Below are positions 34,884 to 45,142 of a stretch of 64,000 nucleotides of DNA, in pieces. The notes beneath the pieces are model-generated. The model had not been told where the DNA came from, ran no database searches, and saw only the letters and a list, made by a program, of their open reading frames with translations. The position numbers were made by a program, and so were the translations under genes. Where the stretch lies: positions 1-64,000 of the forward strand of contig JAITSV010000021.1 of assembly GCA_031287575.1 (NCBI GenBank), given 5' to 3'. Origin of the DNA: Desulfovibrio sp. (GTDB lineage Bacteria > Desulfobacterota > Desulfovibrionia > Desulfovibrionales > Desulfovibrionaceae). The stretch's first letter is position 1; the number at the start of each line of letters is the position of its first letter.

Positions 34884-36170
34884 ATGCCCGACAGCATTTC
34901 CGCCCTGCCTTCCCAAGCCTCGTCCAATCTTTCCCGGCCCGCCACCTCCGGACAAGATGCCCGCCCATACGGGACGGACCGGATGCCGGGGTACGATCAA
35001 GGGCGCGAGCTGAGCGGCGCGCTGGTGCTGCTCATGGCCGCGGCGGCGGGCCTGTGCGTGGCCAGCATCTATTACAACCAGCCCATGCTGGGCATTCTCG
35101 CCCGCGCCTTTCACGCCGGGCAGGGCGAGATATCGCTCATCCCCATCCTGACCCAGGCGGGCTACGCCGCCGGGCTGCTGCTGCTCACCCCCCTGGGTGA
35201 CCAACTGGAGCGGCGCGGGCTCATCGTCTGGAGCGTGGGCGCCCTGGCCGTGGCGCTGGTGCTGTCCGGTTTCGCGCAGGGGCTGTGGACGCTGGCCGCC
35301 GCCAGCCTGGCCGTGGGCGCGCTGGCCACCGTGGCCCAGCAGATCGTGCCCATGGCCGCGCAACTGGCCCCGGACAACCAGAAGGGCCGCGTGGTGGGCC
35401 TGGTCATGGCCGGGCTGCTGTCCGGCATCCTGCTGTCGCGCACCATCAGCGGGCTGGTTTCGGAATACGCCAGCTGGCGCCTGCTGTTCTGGCTGGCGGG
35501 CGGCGTGTGCGCGGCGCTGGCGGCGATACTGGCCGCGCGTCTGCCCGTGGTCCGGCCCGCCACCACCATCACGTACCCCCGGCTGCTGCTTTCGCTGTTG
35601 CAGCTGTTCCGCGCGCACGGCCTGCTGCGCCGGTCCGGGCTGGTGCAGGGGCTGCTGTTCTCGGGCTTCGTGTCGTTCTGGGCCAGCCTGGCCTTCTTTC
35701 TGGAGCAGCCCCCGTTCCGCATGGGCAGTTCCGTGGCCGGGGCGCTGGGCGTCATCGGTATCGTCGGGGTCATGGCCGCGCCCCTGGCCGGGCGGCTGGC
35801 CGACACATGGAGCGGGCAGGACGGCAACCGGCGCATCATCGTGCTGGGTGCCGCCGCCGTGACCGCCTCGTTCGCGCTGTTCTGGGCGGGGCGCACGTCC
35901 ATGGCCGCGCTGGTGGCGGGCATCATCCTGATGGACGCGGGGTTGCAGGTGGCCATGGTGGCCAACCAGGCCCGGGTCTATGCGCTGGATGCCGGGGCGC
36001 GCAGCCGCCTGAACACCGTGTACATGACCATGATGTTCCTTGGCGGGGCACTGGGCACGGCCATTGGCGCGCAGGCCTATGCGCACTTCGGCTGGGCCGG
36101 GGTCTGCGGCTTTGGCGCGGCCAGTTCGCTGCTGGGGTTCGCCTGCGAATATCTGGGCGGCAGGGCGTAG
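34884..36170 (+). CDS. MFS efflux transporter
   Basis: 428 residues, 12 spans. ASIYYNQPMLGILARAF and the motif-A-like GDQLERRGLIVWS place it in the major facilitator superfamily drug/metabolite exporter group (YdhP/NepI-like). About 45 polar residues precede the first span. AAGGAGCC lies 9 bases before the ATG. Regulated, by inference, by the upstream TetR gene through the palindrome in its promoter. Confidence 0.9.
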   Translation: MPDSISALPSQASSNLSRPATSGQDARPYGTDRMPGYDQGRELSGALVLLMAAAAGLCVASIYYNQPMLGILARAFHAGQGEISLIPILTQAGYAAGLLLLTPLGDQLERRGLIVWSVGALAVALVLSGFAQGLWTLAAASLAVGALATVAQQIVPMAAQLAPDNQKGRVVGLVMAGLLSGILLSRTISGLVSEYASWRLLFWLAGGVCAALAAILAARLPVVRPATTITYPRLLLSLLQLFRAHGLLRRSGLVQGLLFSGFVSFWASLAFFLEQPPFRMGSSVAGALGVIGIVGVMAAPLAGRLADTWSGQDGNRRIIVLGAAAVTASFALFWAGRTSMAALVAGIILMDAGLQVAMVANQARVYALDAGARSRLNTVYMTMMFLGGALGTAIGAQAYAHFGWAGVCGFGAASSLLGFACEYLGGRA

Positions 36171-36335
36171 GCGCGCCGGATTGCGGAATGGCGGAACACG
36201 GGAGCTATCCGGGGGGGCGAGGCGAGGCTTTTTTTCCGTCACCGCTTGACGCCCCGCGTCCGCATCCTGCACATCCGAAGCACGCCCCCGGCCACGGCGC
36301 CGGTGCCCCACCCCCCGCCATCGGAGTCGGACAGC

Positions 36336-37562
36336 ATGGGATGCCCCCACTACGCGGCCATTTGCGCCATCGTGAAGGACGAACACCTCTCCCTGCCGGA
36401 GTTCGTGGCCTACCACCACGCCATCGGCTTCGAAAAGTTCATCTTCTACGACAACGAAAGCACCATCCCCGTACGCGAGACCCTGAAGGAATACGTGGCG
36501 CGCGGCATCGCCGACGTGTACCGGGTGGTGGGCAAGAGCATGCAGATGCCCTGCTACACCCAGTGCATCCAGGATTACCGCGACAAGGTGCGCTGGATCG
36601 CCTTCATCGACGCGGACGAATTCCTGATCCTCAAGCGCCACGCCGACGTGCGCCTGCTGCTGTTCGAGTACGAAACCCACGCGGGCCTGGCCGTGCACTG
36701 GGTCACCCACGGTTCCTCCGGGCATCTGGGCAGGCCCGGCGGGCTGGTGCTGGACGACTACCCGGAATATTTCACCGACAACCTGCCCGACAACCTGCAC
36801 GTGAAAAGCATCGTGCAGCCCGCCCACACGGAGTGCGCGCGCGACCCGCACCAGTTCCTTTTCACGCCCGGCCACGGCTGCGTGGACGAGCACGGCAGCC
36901 CGGTGACCAGCGCCTTTGCCCCCTTCACGGCGGACATCGTGCAGTTGAACCACTACCTGTTCAAGTCGCAGCAGGATTACGAGGCCAAGATGCGCCGGGG
37001 CCGGGCCGACAACCACGAACTGGGCGACGCGCGCAAGCTGGAAGGATTCTGGCGCCAGGCCACCCGCCCCACGGCCACGTGGCGCCCCCTGTCGCACCAG
37101 CGCTCGCTGCGGCTGCGCCGGGCCGTGGACACCGGCGACCCCTGCCGCCTCGACCCGCATCTGGACGTGGACACCGCCTGCGCCGACGAGGCGCGACTGT
37201 TCGCCACCGTGCAGGACCATCTGGCGCACGGGCGGCCCCACGCGGCCCTGCTGCACGCCGTGCTGTACCGCAACTCCCACGGCTACTGCTGGAGCGCCGG
37301 CTGGCTGACCATGCTGGCCTGGCTGGCCCTGCGCCGCAAGGACATGGCCCTGGCCGAGGCAAACAGCCTGCTGCGGCACGAGCCTTCGGTCCGTTCGCAC
37401 TACCAGCGCTTCTACGTGCTGGACAAACTGGGCGAGCGCGAAAAGGCCCTGCACGCGGGACGCTACATCCGCTTTGCCTGCGAGATCCTGAAGCAGACCG
37501 CCAGCCCGGAATACGCCGAACTGCGCAGGATCGACGCCAGGCGCGGCCTGGGCATCTGGTAG
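36336..37562 (+). CDS. GT92-like glycosyltransferase (DUF23-type)
   Basis: 408 residues from the ATG at 36336, which starts at the conserved region. YAAICAIVKDEHLSLPEFVA, then YHHAIGFEKFIFYDNES, then WIAFIDADEFLIL (DxD metal motif) follow the GT92/GT2-like family order. The C-terminal third (about 280-408) looks alpha-helical and repeat-like (LALRRKDMALAEANSLLRHE), possibly TPR-like. No membrane segment or signal peptide. Acceptor unknown; no polysaccharide cluster is nearby. Confidence 0.82.
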   Translation: MGCPHYAAICAIVKDEHLSLPEFVAYHHAIGFEKFIFYDNESTIPVRETLKEYVARGIADVYRVVGKSMQMPCYTQCIQDYRDKVRWIAFIDADEFLILKRHADVRLLLFEYETHAGLAVHWVTHGSSGHLGRPGGLVLDDYPEYFTDNLPDNLHVKSIVQPAHTECARDPHQFLFTPGHGCVDEHGSPVTSAFAPFTADIVQLNHYLFKSQQDYEAKMRRGRADNHELGDARKLEGFWRQATRPTATWRPLSHQRSLRLRRAVDTGDPCRLDPHLDVDTACADEARLFATVQDHLAHGRPHAALLHAVLYRNSHGYCWSAGWLTMLAWLALRRKDMALAEANSLLRHEPSVRSHYQRFYVLDKLGEREKALHAGRYIRFACEILKQTASPEYAELRRIDARRGLGIW

Positions 37563-37923
37563 GGCAGCACGGGCACCCGCCCTGCCGCCCCATCCCTTCC
37601 CCCACCCGACAAGGCTTTTCGGCGCCCCGCACCCTTCTTGCCTGTGCGCGCGGTTCATGAAATGGGGCGCTGCGCGTACCATTGTCCTCACGCTCCCGCT
37701 CCCGGCAGTCCTCCCCGCGCCCAACGCACTCCCGCACGCATGCACCCGACCGTCTGCCGGCGGTCGGGCATCCGTCACGCATCCCCCGTTGCAGCCACCA
37801 CAGCCTGCCCTGCACGCGTAACCGCGCGGGCGGTCGTTGCCCGCTGTCGGGCACCTTCTGCCGACCACGGCGGCGAAAGGCTTCCGCCAGGGGCATCCGG
37901 CTTCGTCCGCGCACAAAAAGGGA

Positions 37924-37956
37924 CACCCCCCGGACCTGGGTCCGAGGGGTGCTTTT
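37924..37956. terminator. Bidirectional terminator between the GT92-like gene and lldP
   Basis: A 12-bp interrupted stem (37924-37951) with TTTT to the right and AAAAA to the left. It serves the lactate permease gene on the minus strand. The rest of 37563-38041 holds no gene that I can support. Confidence 0.75.
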
Positions 37957-38041
37957 ATTCGCCCGGCGGGTGCACGCGGGGCGCGGGGCAGGCGGGAGCA
38001 TTCATGCCCGCCCCGCGCTTTCGGACGAAAGTCCTGTCACG

Positions 38042-39697
38042 CTACGGCAGCATCCACTTCAGCGGGTAGGCCTGGAGCATGGTCAGCACGCAGATGAACG
38101 CGGTCATCGCGACGGAGTGCCACAGGGTGAAGCGGAACAGCTGACCTTCCTGGCCCACCATCTTGGTGGCCGCGGTGGCGACCGAGATGGACTGGGGCGA
38201 GATCATCTTGCCGGTGACGCCACCAGAGGAGTTGGCGGCAACGGCCAGGTGCGGATCCATGCCCACGCTGGTGGCGGTGGTGCGCTGCAGACCGCTGAAG
38301 AGCGCGTTGGACGAGGTGTCCGAACCGGTCAGGAACACGCCCAGCCAGCCCAGCAGCGGCGAGAAGAACGGGAACAGCCAGCCGGTCTTGGTGAAGGCGA
38401 GGCCCATGGTCGAGCTCATGCCGGAGTAGTTCATGATCTGGGCAAGGCCGAGGATCATGGCGATGGTCAGGATGGGGAAGCGCAGCTGATGCATGGTGCG
38501 GAACAGGCAGGGGATGGCCTGGCCGTAGCCGTACTTGGGCATCATGGGCACCGCGGCAAGGCCGGTGAACAGGATCGCGGTACCGGCGGCGGAGATGACG
38601 TTCAGCTTGAACATGGCGCCGTACGGGGCATTGGCGGCCACGATGGGCATGGTCTTTTCGATGGCGTTGTGCAGGCCCGGCCAGGCAAAGCCCTTGGCGG
38701 CCAGCGGGGTGAAGCCGGCGCCCAGGGCACCGTCGAGGTAGGGCTTGATTTCCGGCAGGCCCCAGAAGAACACCATGACGGCCAGGATGATGTAGGGCAT
38801 CCAGGCGCGCAGGATTTCACCGAAGGAGTAGGGCGAGGGGCCGGTGACGGCCGAGGGGGTTTCGTCGGGGAAGTGCCAGGTGGTGGCGGGCTTCCACACG
38901 CGCAGCAGCAGCACGAGGCCGATGATGGTGATGATGGCCGACATGATGTCGGGCAGGGTCGGGCCGTGGAAGTTCGAGAACGCGTACTGCGAACCGGCGA
39001 AGCACACGCCGGCCACGATGACGGCGGGCAGCACTTCGAGCGAGCGCTTGAAGCCGCACATGGTCACGCACAGCCACAGGGGCACGATGATCGACAGGAA
39101 CGGCAGCTGACGGCCGACGATCTGGCTGATGTGCATGGTGTCGAGGCCGGACACCTGGCCGGCCACGATGACCGGAATACCGATGGCGCCGAAGGCCACC
39201 GGGGCGGTGTTGGCGATAAGGCAGATGCCTGCGGCGTACAGCGGGTTGAAGCCCAGGCCCACCAGCATGGCGGCGGTGATGGCCACGGGGGTGCCGAAGC
39301 CGGCGGTGCCTTCGATGAACGAGCCGAACGCGAAGGCGATGAAGATGGCCTGCAGGCGGCGGTCGTCGGTGAGGCGTGCCAGCGAATCCTTGATGATCTC
39401 GAATTCGCCGGATTCAACGGTCATGTTGTAGATCCACACCGCCGTGATGACGATCCAGACGATGGGGAACAACCCGTACGCTGCACCGTACAGGGTCGCA
39501 TTGACGGCCAGGCCGACGGGCATGCCCCACACCAGGATGGCGAGCAGCACGGCCGCGGTGGTGCCGAGGGCGGCGGCGAAGTGACCCTTCGCGCGGCGCA
39601 CGGCCAGCATGTAGAAGAGAACGTACAGCGGCACGGCTGCGACCAGTGCCGACAAAAGGATGTTCGAGAGCGGATCGTAGTTCTGCACCCAGTTCAT
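38042..39697 (-). CDS. lldP: L-lactate permease
   Basis: 551 residues, 13 or so membrane spans, normal length for LctP/LldP. Family landmarks are AFAFGSFIEGTAGFGTPVAI, GFNPLYAAGICLIANTAPVA, SDTSSNALFSGLQ and NSSGGVTGKMISPQSISVA. It imports L-lactate with protons; lactate is the classic carbon and electron donor of sulfate-reducing bacteria. The gene is monocistronic in this window, with no lactate dehydrogenase next to it. Confidence 0.96.
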   Translation of the reverse strand: MNWVQNYDPLSNILLSALVAAVPLYVLFYMLAVRRAKGHFAAALGTTAAVLLAILVWGMPVGLAVNATLYGAAYGLFPIVWIVITAVWIYNMTVESGEFEIIKDSLARLTDDRRLQAIFIAFAFGSFIEGTAGFGTPVAITAAMLVGLGFNPLYAAGICLIANTAPVAFGAIGIPVIVAGQVSGLDTMHISQIVGRQLPFLSIIVPLWLCVTMCGFKRSLEVLPAVIVAGVCFAGSQYAFSNFHGPTLPDIMSAIITIIGLVLLLRVWKPATTWHFPDETPSAVTGPSPYSFGEILRAWMPYIILAVMVFFWGLPEIKPYLDGALGAGFTPLAAKGFAWPGLHNAIEKTMPIVAANAPYGAMFKLNVISAAGTAILFTGLAAVPMMPKYGYGQAIPCLFRTMHQLRFPILTIAMILGLAQIMNYSGMSSTMGLAFTKTGWLFPFFSPLLGWLGVFLTGSDTSSNALFSGLQRTTATSVGMDPHLAVAANSSGGVTGKMISPQSISVATAATKMVGQEGQLFRFTLWHSVAMTAFICVLTMLQAYPLKWMLP

Positions 39698-40385
39698 GAA
39701 ACTCCTCCCTTACGGATTATGATGAGGGCCTGCACCGGCCCCAGCCCATGGGCTTGTTCTTGATCGTCGCATTAGCTCAAGGAATACACGACTTCAAGAC
39801 AAACGGATCAATCTTTTTTTTCGGACTTGGTGCATGTTTTCAGGAAAAATCACGCCCGGCTCCACATCTCCGGACAGTCGCGTCTTCATTGGTCATACAA
39901 TCAATATCTGCGCGGCATCGCAATCCTGTCACAGTAGCCATGAAACATGCCGTGCATGCAGAAAAAAGACATTCCCTCGAATCATATTCCGCATGATGCA
40001 TGAAAATTTCCCCAGCACATACCGGCCATGAATAGGTAAAACGCGTTGCAATAGTCATGGCGTGACCTGTTACCGCATGCCACATTCCAATAACATGCGT
40101 GATGATACATGAACGGTTTGGCGCCTTGCGCCACAAGGTTCACCATTTTCCGTGCACACATGGCATCATTCGACATCTTGAATACGGTTTTCGCGCACAA
40201 GGCACGCACGGCACCCTCCGGCATGATGCCCGAAGCGGGAGCCCCCGACTTTCGCCTTGCGGCAAGGGTTGTTGGCGTAACAACAGCGCGGCCTGAGCGG
40301 GTGGCTGGTGGCAGGAATCAAAGCAATCGAGCACAATCAAGACAAGGTGCGTAACTATTAAATGCATGAGTGTATGCTCATTATC

Positions 40386-40440
40386 GTCCGAAAAACCGGA
40401 TAAAAAAAATGCTGCGCCACGCATTATTTTTTGCCGGACG
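40386..40440. other. Large imperfect inverted repeat
   Basis: CGTCCG (40386-40391) pairs with CGGACG (40435-40440); inside, an A-rich arm ending in ATGC (to about 40412) pairs with GCATTATTTTTT (from 40421). On the minus strand it carries long T runs and could be a terminator or the end of a small RNA. Confidence 0.4.
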
Positions 40441-40502
40441 AGGGGGGCACACGAAAAAAAACGGGGAGGAAGGAAGAAAAATCCGGGCCGGAACAACACA
40501 AA

Positions 40503-40542
40503 CGGGGCGCCCCCCGATCATGCAGATCGTCAGGACGCCCCG
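40503..40542 (-). terminator. Terminator of tRNA-Arg
   Basis: CGGGGCG (40503-40509) pairs with CGCCCCG (40536-40542), with inner GATC/GATC pairing. It lies 11 bases after the 3' end of the minus-strand tRNA. Confidence 0.65.
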
Positions 40543-40553
40543 TGTCGGTCGCG

Positions 40554-40630
<77 letters not shown>

Positions 40631-41122
40631 GCGAAACGGGACAACTATCGCTTGCCCGCCACCACTGTCAAGACATATGTGGACCGGACGCGAACAGGGA
40701 GCCCTCGTGTCCGTAGCGTAGCGCCGCGCCATGACCGTTCCCGGCCGCGGAAGCGTGAACACGATCGGCAGGCTCCGAATTGTCGTGCCCGCCCCTCTCC
40801 ACCTAGGCGAATGGCCGCCAATGTGTGACGGTCTTGAAAAAAATCGTGGCGGGCGGCCTTGCAGGCATGGCGCGCCGTGCACATTTTCGATAAAACAGCT
40901 CCACCCCACCTCCATTGCGTCGCCCCTCCCGCCCCGACCGCCGTCCGTCCGACCTTTCCACCCCGGCTGGCACGGCATCGGCCCGGTCCGCATCACAGAA
41001 TGTCTGCGGACGTCAGCGGGCACGGTCATGCGCCGGTTGCGCACAGGCCACGCGCCGGTTGTCCGCGCGCCGCGCGCCAGCATCGCGCAACGCCATGGAA
41101 CGGGCATGATTCCGGAGATTTC

Positions 41123-41713
41123 ATGAAACGCTTCGTGGTCGGCATATCCGGCGCCAGCGGCATGCCCCTGGCCGTCACCCTGCTGCGCGGGCTGCGCAAC
41201 GCCGCGCAAGCCCTGCCCGGCGGCGTGCAGGTGCACCTTGTGGTGTCCGACGCGGCCCGGCAGGTGCTGGCGCTGGAATCTGACCTGCGCGAAACGGACC
41301 TGCTGGCACTGGCCGACGTGGTCCACGACGCGCGCGACTTCGGCGCGCCGCCGTCCAGCGGGTCGTGGCCGCACGACGGCATGGTGGTCTGCCCCTGCTC
41401 CATGAGCACGCTGGCCGCCATCGCCCACGGCACCGGCAGCAACCTGCTGCACCGCGCCGCCGACGTCACCCTGAAGGAGCGCCGCCCGCTGGTGCTGGTG
41501 GTGCGCGAAACGCCGGTGAGCCGGGTGCACCTGCGCAACATGCTGGCCGCCGCCGAGGCGGGCGCGGTAATCATGCCGCCCTGCCCCGGCTTTTACGCCC
41601 GGCCCGCCAGCGTGCAGGACATCCTGGACCACCTTGCCGGGCGCATTCTGGACCAGATCGGCGTGCCCAACGCCCTTGCCGCCCGCTGGGGCGAGGCCGC
41701 CGACACGGAATAG
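41123..41713 (+). CDS. ubiX: UbiX-type flavin prenyltransferase
   Basis: 196 residues. MKRFVVGISGASGMPLAVTL gives the GASG FMN loop; CPCSMSTLAAIAHGTGSNLL and the RETPVSRVHLRNMLAAAEAG segment are conserved UbiX/Pad1 motifs. It makes prenylated FMN, the cofactor of UbiD-type decarboxylases. No ubiD lies nearby. CGGAG precedes the ATG. Confidence 0.93.
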   Translation: MKRFVVGISGASGMPLAVTLLRGLRNAAQALPGGVQVHLVVSDAARQVLALESDLRETDLLALADVVHDARDFGAPPSSGSWPHDGMVVCPCSMSTLAAIAHGTGSNLLHRAADVTLKERRPLVLVVRETPVSRVHLRNMLAAAEAGAVIMPPCPGFYARPASVQDILDHLAGRILDQIGVPNALAARWGEAADTE

Positions 41714-41975
41714 CCGCGCGCACGGCGCACGCGATGGAGCACCGGCCAGCCCCGGACGCAGTGCCGCGTCCTGACTGTGCACCGGCACCCACGCAGTGCG
41801 GACAGCCCGCGCGGCATCGAACGGGAACCCCGGTTCCCCCGGTATTGCGTCGATACCGGAAGGAACCGGAACAGTGTTCCCCTTGCCGCACCGCCAACCG
41901 GCCCCCGTGCGCGGATTGCACCGGGACAGCCACGGCGGCGTGGAAACCTTTTTTGCGGAAAGGCAGGATCAGACC

Positions 41976-42716
41976 ATGCAGTACAGCCTCACATGGCACG
42001 GCCACGCCAATTTCCAGATTTCCTGCGACGGGGCCAACGGGCTGGCCAACGTGCTGGTAGACCCGTTCTTCGAGGGCAACCCCTCGGCGTCCACCCCGTG
42101 GAGCGACATCGCCCCGCCGGACCTGGTGCTGGTCACCCACGATCACGGCGACCACGTGGGCCAGGCGGTGCAGATCTGCAACACCACCGGCGCGCTGCTG
42201 GGGTGCATCGTGGGCACGGCCCAGCGCCTGCTGGAAGAGGGGCTGCGCCCCGGCCTGCTGCTGAATTCCATCGGCTTCAACATCGGCGGCACGGTGACGC
42301 ACAAGGGCATCAGCGTCACCATGACCCAGGCCTTCCACTCGTCCGAATCGGGCGCGCCCGTGGGGTACATCGTGACCATGCCGGGCGGGTTCACCTTCTA
42401 CCACGCCGGGGACACGGGCATCTTCTCGTCGATGGAGCTGTGGGGACGGCTGCATTCCATCGACCTTGCCATGCTGCCCATCGGCGGTACCTTCACCATG
42501 GATGCGCGGCAGGCGGCCATGGCCAGCGCCATGCTGCGCACCCGCTCGGTGGTGCCCATGCACTGGGGCACCTTTCCGGTGCTGGAACAGAACACCGAGC
42601 GATTCCGCGAGCAGTTGCGCAACCACGCCCCGGACTGTCGGCTGTTCGACATGAAGCCCGGCGACACCATCACCCTGGACATGGGCGAGGATGGCCGGGG
42701 CTGCGCCTACTGTTAG
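41976..42716 (+). CDS. UPF0173-type metal-dependent hydrolase (metallo-beta-lactamase fold)
   Basis: 246 residues. The metal-binding motif THDHGDHVG, the downstream [11 protein letters not shown] with its metal Asp, and the His in [12 protein letters not shown] define the family; the N-terminal [11 protein letters not shown] is its usual opening. Homologous proteins are conserved but have no settled substrate. An AAGGCAGGA lies upstream of the start. It is 263 bases after ubiX and 280 before the GIY-YIG gene. Confidence 0.9.
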   Translation: MQYSLTWHGHANFQISCDGANGLANVLVDPFFEGNPSASTPWSDIAPPDLVLVTHDHGDHVGQAVQICNTTGALLGCIVGTAQRLLEEGLRPGLLLNSIGFNIGGTVTHKGISVTMTQAFHSSESGAPVGYIVTMPGGFTFYHAGDTGIFSSMELWGRLHSIDLAMLPIGGTFTMDARQAAMASAMLRTRSVVPMHWGTFPVLEQNTERFREQLRNHAPDCRLFDMKPGDTITLDMGEDGRGCAYC

Positions 42717-42995
42717 GCACGCGGTTTTTTGCCGCTGACGGAAGCCCCGTCGGCGTGTAAAAAATCCTCGCGCGCGAGCGGATGCGACGCATATTTTGGG
42801 AAAGACCGGGCACCAGCCGCGCGCTCGCGGCAACGGACCCGCCGCATCAACACTGCAACACGCCTTGCGCGCCACACACCGGAATGCGGATTCCGGCACA
42901 CGGGCACAAGGCATCGCCTCCGGTTTCGCGTGCGGCTGGCATCGTGCGCGGGAGGTCCGGAGCGAACGGGGCGTGTGCCCCGGTTCGGTACCTCC

Positions 42996-43313
42996 ATGGA
43001 ACACGCGGCGGTAACATACAAATGGGTTGTCTATCTTGTGCGCTGTGCCGACGGGACGCTGTACTGCGGCGTCACCACGGACATGGAACGGCGCCTTGGC
43101 GAACACAACCGGGGCAGGGGCGCGCGCTACACGCGCTCGCGCCGCCCGGTCACGCTGCTTGCCACCGCCCCGTTCCCTGACCGCGGCACCGCACAGAAGG
43201 CCGAGCATCACGTCAAACGGCTGCCCCCCGACAGGAAGCAGGAAGCACTGGCACGATACGCCGACGCACTTCCCGTCGCGGCGCCGCCGAGCGCCCCGCG
43301 CACGAAGGAATGA
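42996..43313 (+). CDS. GIY-YIG domain protein (UPF0213/YhbQ-like)
   Basis: 105 residues. WVVYLVRCADGTLYCGVTTD is the GIY-YIG core, followed by MERRLGEHNRGRGARYTRSR with the conserved Arg/His/Asn. A stand-alone single-domain member like E. coli YhbQ; nuclease activity is plausible but unproven for this type. The C-terminal 20 residues are Ala/Pro-rich. Its stop almost abuts the helicase gene, suggesting one transcript. Confidence 0.88.
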   Translation: MEHAAVTYKWVVYLVRCADGTLYCGVTTDMERRLGEHNRGRGARYTRSRRPVTLLATAPFPDRGTAQKAEHHVKRLPPDRKQEALARYADALPVAAPPSAPRTKE

Positions 43314-43315
43314 GA

Positions 43316-44911
43316 ATGGAAACCTTACGCTTTGAAGAATTGTCCCTTTCCAAGGAAATCCTGAAGGCCATCGAAGAGATGGGCTTCGAAGAAGCCTCGC
43401 CCATCCAGGCACTGGCCATCCCCCACATCATGGAAGGCCGCGACGTCATCGGCCAGGCCCAGACCGGCACCGGCAAGACGGCCGCCTTCGGCATTCCCCT
43501 GCTGGAACGCGTCGACCCGCGCGAAAAGGACATCCAGGGCATCATCCTGTGCCCCACGCGCGAACTGGCCATCCAGGTGGCGGAAGAACTTACCCAGCTT
43601 TCCTCGCGCAAGCGCGGGCTGTACGTGCTGCCCGTGTACGGCGGGCAGCCCATCGACCGCCAGTTCAAGGCCCTGCGCCGGGGCGCGCAGGTGGTGGTGG
43701 GCACCCCGGGCCGCGTCATGGACCACATGGAGCGCGGCACCATCAACCTTTCCACGGTGCGCATGGCCGTGCTGGATGAAGCCGACGAAATGCTCGACAT
43801 GGGCTTTCGCGACGACATCGAGCACATCCTGGGCCAGGTGCCCAAGGAAGCGCAGACCGTCTTCTTCTCGGCCACCATGCCCCCGGCCATCCTGGACATG
43901 GCCCAGCGCTTCCTGAAGACGCCCGAATTCCTCAAGGTGACCCAGAAGCAGGTCACCGTGCCCAGCATCGAACAGATCTACTACGAGGTGCGGCCCTTCC
44001 AGAAGCTGGAGGCGCTGTGCCGCGTGCTGGACCTGTACAACCCCAAGCGCGCCATCGTGTTCTGCTCGACCAAGCGCGGCGTGGACGAACTGACCCAGCA
44101 CCTGCAGGGGCGCGGCTACCAGGCCGACGGCCTGCACGGCAACCTCAACCAGTCGCAGCGCGACCGGGTGATGGCGCGCTTCCGCAGCAACGGCATCGAA
44201 ATCCTGGTGGCCACCGACGTGGCCGCACGCGGCATCGACGTGGACGACGTGGAAGCCGTGGTCAACTACGACATCCCCAACGCCGTCGAACACTACGTGC
44301 ACCGCATTGGCCGCACGGGCCGCGCCGGGCGTTCGGGCCGGGCGTTCACCTTCGTTTCCGGGCGCGACTTCTACAAGCTGCGCGACATCAAGAAGTTCAC
44401 CAAGGCGCACATCGTGCAGCACCAGGTGCCCACGTCCAGCGACGTGGCCACGGTGAAGACCAACCAGTTGCTGGCCGAAGTGCGCCGCCACATCGAGGCG
44501 GGCGAACTGGAAAAGTACACCGACATCGTGGAATCGTTCCTGGACGAGGACGTGACCACCGTGGACATGGCCGCGGCGCTGCTGAAGCTGCTGATGCGCC
44601 GTGAACTGGGCGACGCCGTGCCCGGCGGCGAAAAGACCCCGGCAGGCACCGGCGCCGAACCCGGCATGGTGCGCCTGTTCCTGAACGTGGGCCGCAAGAT
44701 GCGCATCACCGCGCGCGACATCGTGGGCGCCATCGCGGGCGAAACCGGCATCCCCGGCCGCATGATCGGGGCCATCGACATCCGCGACCGCGTGTCGTTC
44801 GTGGAAGTGCCCGCCGACTACGCCCAGGAAGTCATCTCGGTGATGAACGGCAACCAGATCCGGGGCTTCCGCCTTGGGGTGGAGCCGGCGACGCCGCGCG
44901 ACCGGGAATAG
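43316..44911 (+). CDS. deaD: DEAD-box RNA helicase (DeaD/CsdA type)
   Basis: 531 residues. All helicase motifs are present in order: Q motif (ASPIQALAIPHI), AQTGTGKTAAF, PTRELAIQVAEE, TPGRVMDH, DEADEMLDMGF, FFSATMPP, VATDVAARGIDVDDV and HRIGRTGRAGRSGRA. The C-terminal ~80 residues (MVRLFLNVGRKMRITARDIV onward) are the DbpA/CsdA-type RNA-binding domain. Such helicases act in ribosome assembly and mRNA decay, often in the cold. Start 43316 is preferred to 43310 because of AAGGA spacing. Confidence 0.95.
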   Translation: METLRFEELSLSKEILKAIEEMGFEEASPIQALAIPHIMEGRDVIGQAQTGTGKTAAFGIPLLERVDPREKDIQGIILCPTRELAIQVAEELTQLSSRKRGLYVLPVYGGQPIDRQFKALRRGAQVVVGTPGRVMDHMERGTINLSTVRMAVLDEADEMLDMGFRDDIEHILGQVPKEAQTVFFSATMPPAILDMAQRFLKTPEFLKVTQKQVTVPSIEQIYYEVRPFQKLEALCRVLDLYNPKRAIVFCSTKRGVDELTQHLQGRGYQADGLHGNLNQSQRDRVMARFRSNGIEILVATDVAARGIDVDDVEAVVNYDIPNAVEHYVHRIGRTGRAGRSGRAFTFVSGRDFYKLRDIKKFTKAHIVQHQVPTSSDVATVKTNQLLAEVRRHIEAGELEKYTDIVESFLDEDVTTVDMAAALLKLLMRRELGDAVPGGEKTPAGTGAEPGMVRLFLNVGRKMRITARDIVGAIAGETGIPGRMIGAIDIRDRVSFVEVPADYAQEVISVMNGNQIRGFRLGVEPATPRDRE

Positions 44912-44992
44912 GTGGCGCGGCCGCAAGGCGCCTTTTGCCCTCTGCCTGCGGCAACGCCACCTGTAGTTGCCCGTAACGAAACAAAGACCATA

Positions 44993-45038
44993 AAAAAGAA
45001 ACGTGAGGTCCCGGCATCGGGGCCTCACGTTTCTTTTT
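44993..45038. terminator. Bidirectional terminator after the helicase gene
   Basis: A stem of about 16 bp (44993-45008 with 45023-45038), A-rich on the left and T-rich on the right. It can end both the helicase (plus) and argO (minus, stop at 45143). Confidence 0.9.
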
Positions 45039-45142
45039 GCCGAAAAAACAGCGCCGCACAGAAATAGCGTTGGTGAGAGCCGCGGCCCTTATGCGGGCCT
45101 TCACGCAGCACGGGTGGTGGCCGCTACGCGTCAAAACAGTTC

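Larger units (their letters stand above)
39698..40553. other. Long AT-richer intergenic region upstream of lldP
   Basis: 856 bases, clearly less GC-rich than the surroundings, between lldP and tRNA-Arg. No open frame has a plausible ribosome-binding site and family match. It contains a large inverted repeat near 40386-40440. It may hold an extended lldP control region or a non-coding RNA, neither of which I can demonstrate. Confidence 0.4.

Noticed and set aside
42720..42770. Hairpin after the metallo-hydrolase gene as a terminator
   Set aside because: The stem is flanked by A rather than T on the relevant side of each strand, so termination is not supported.
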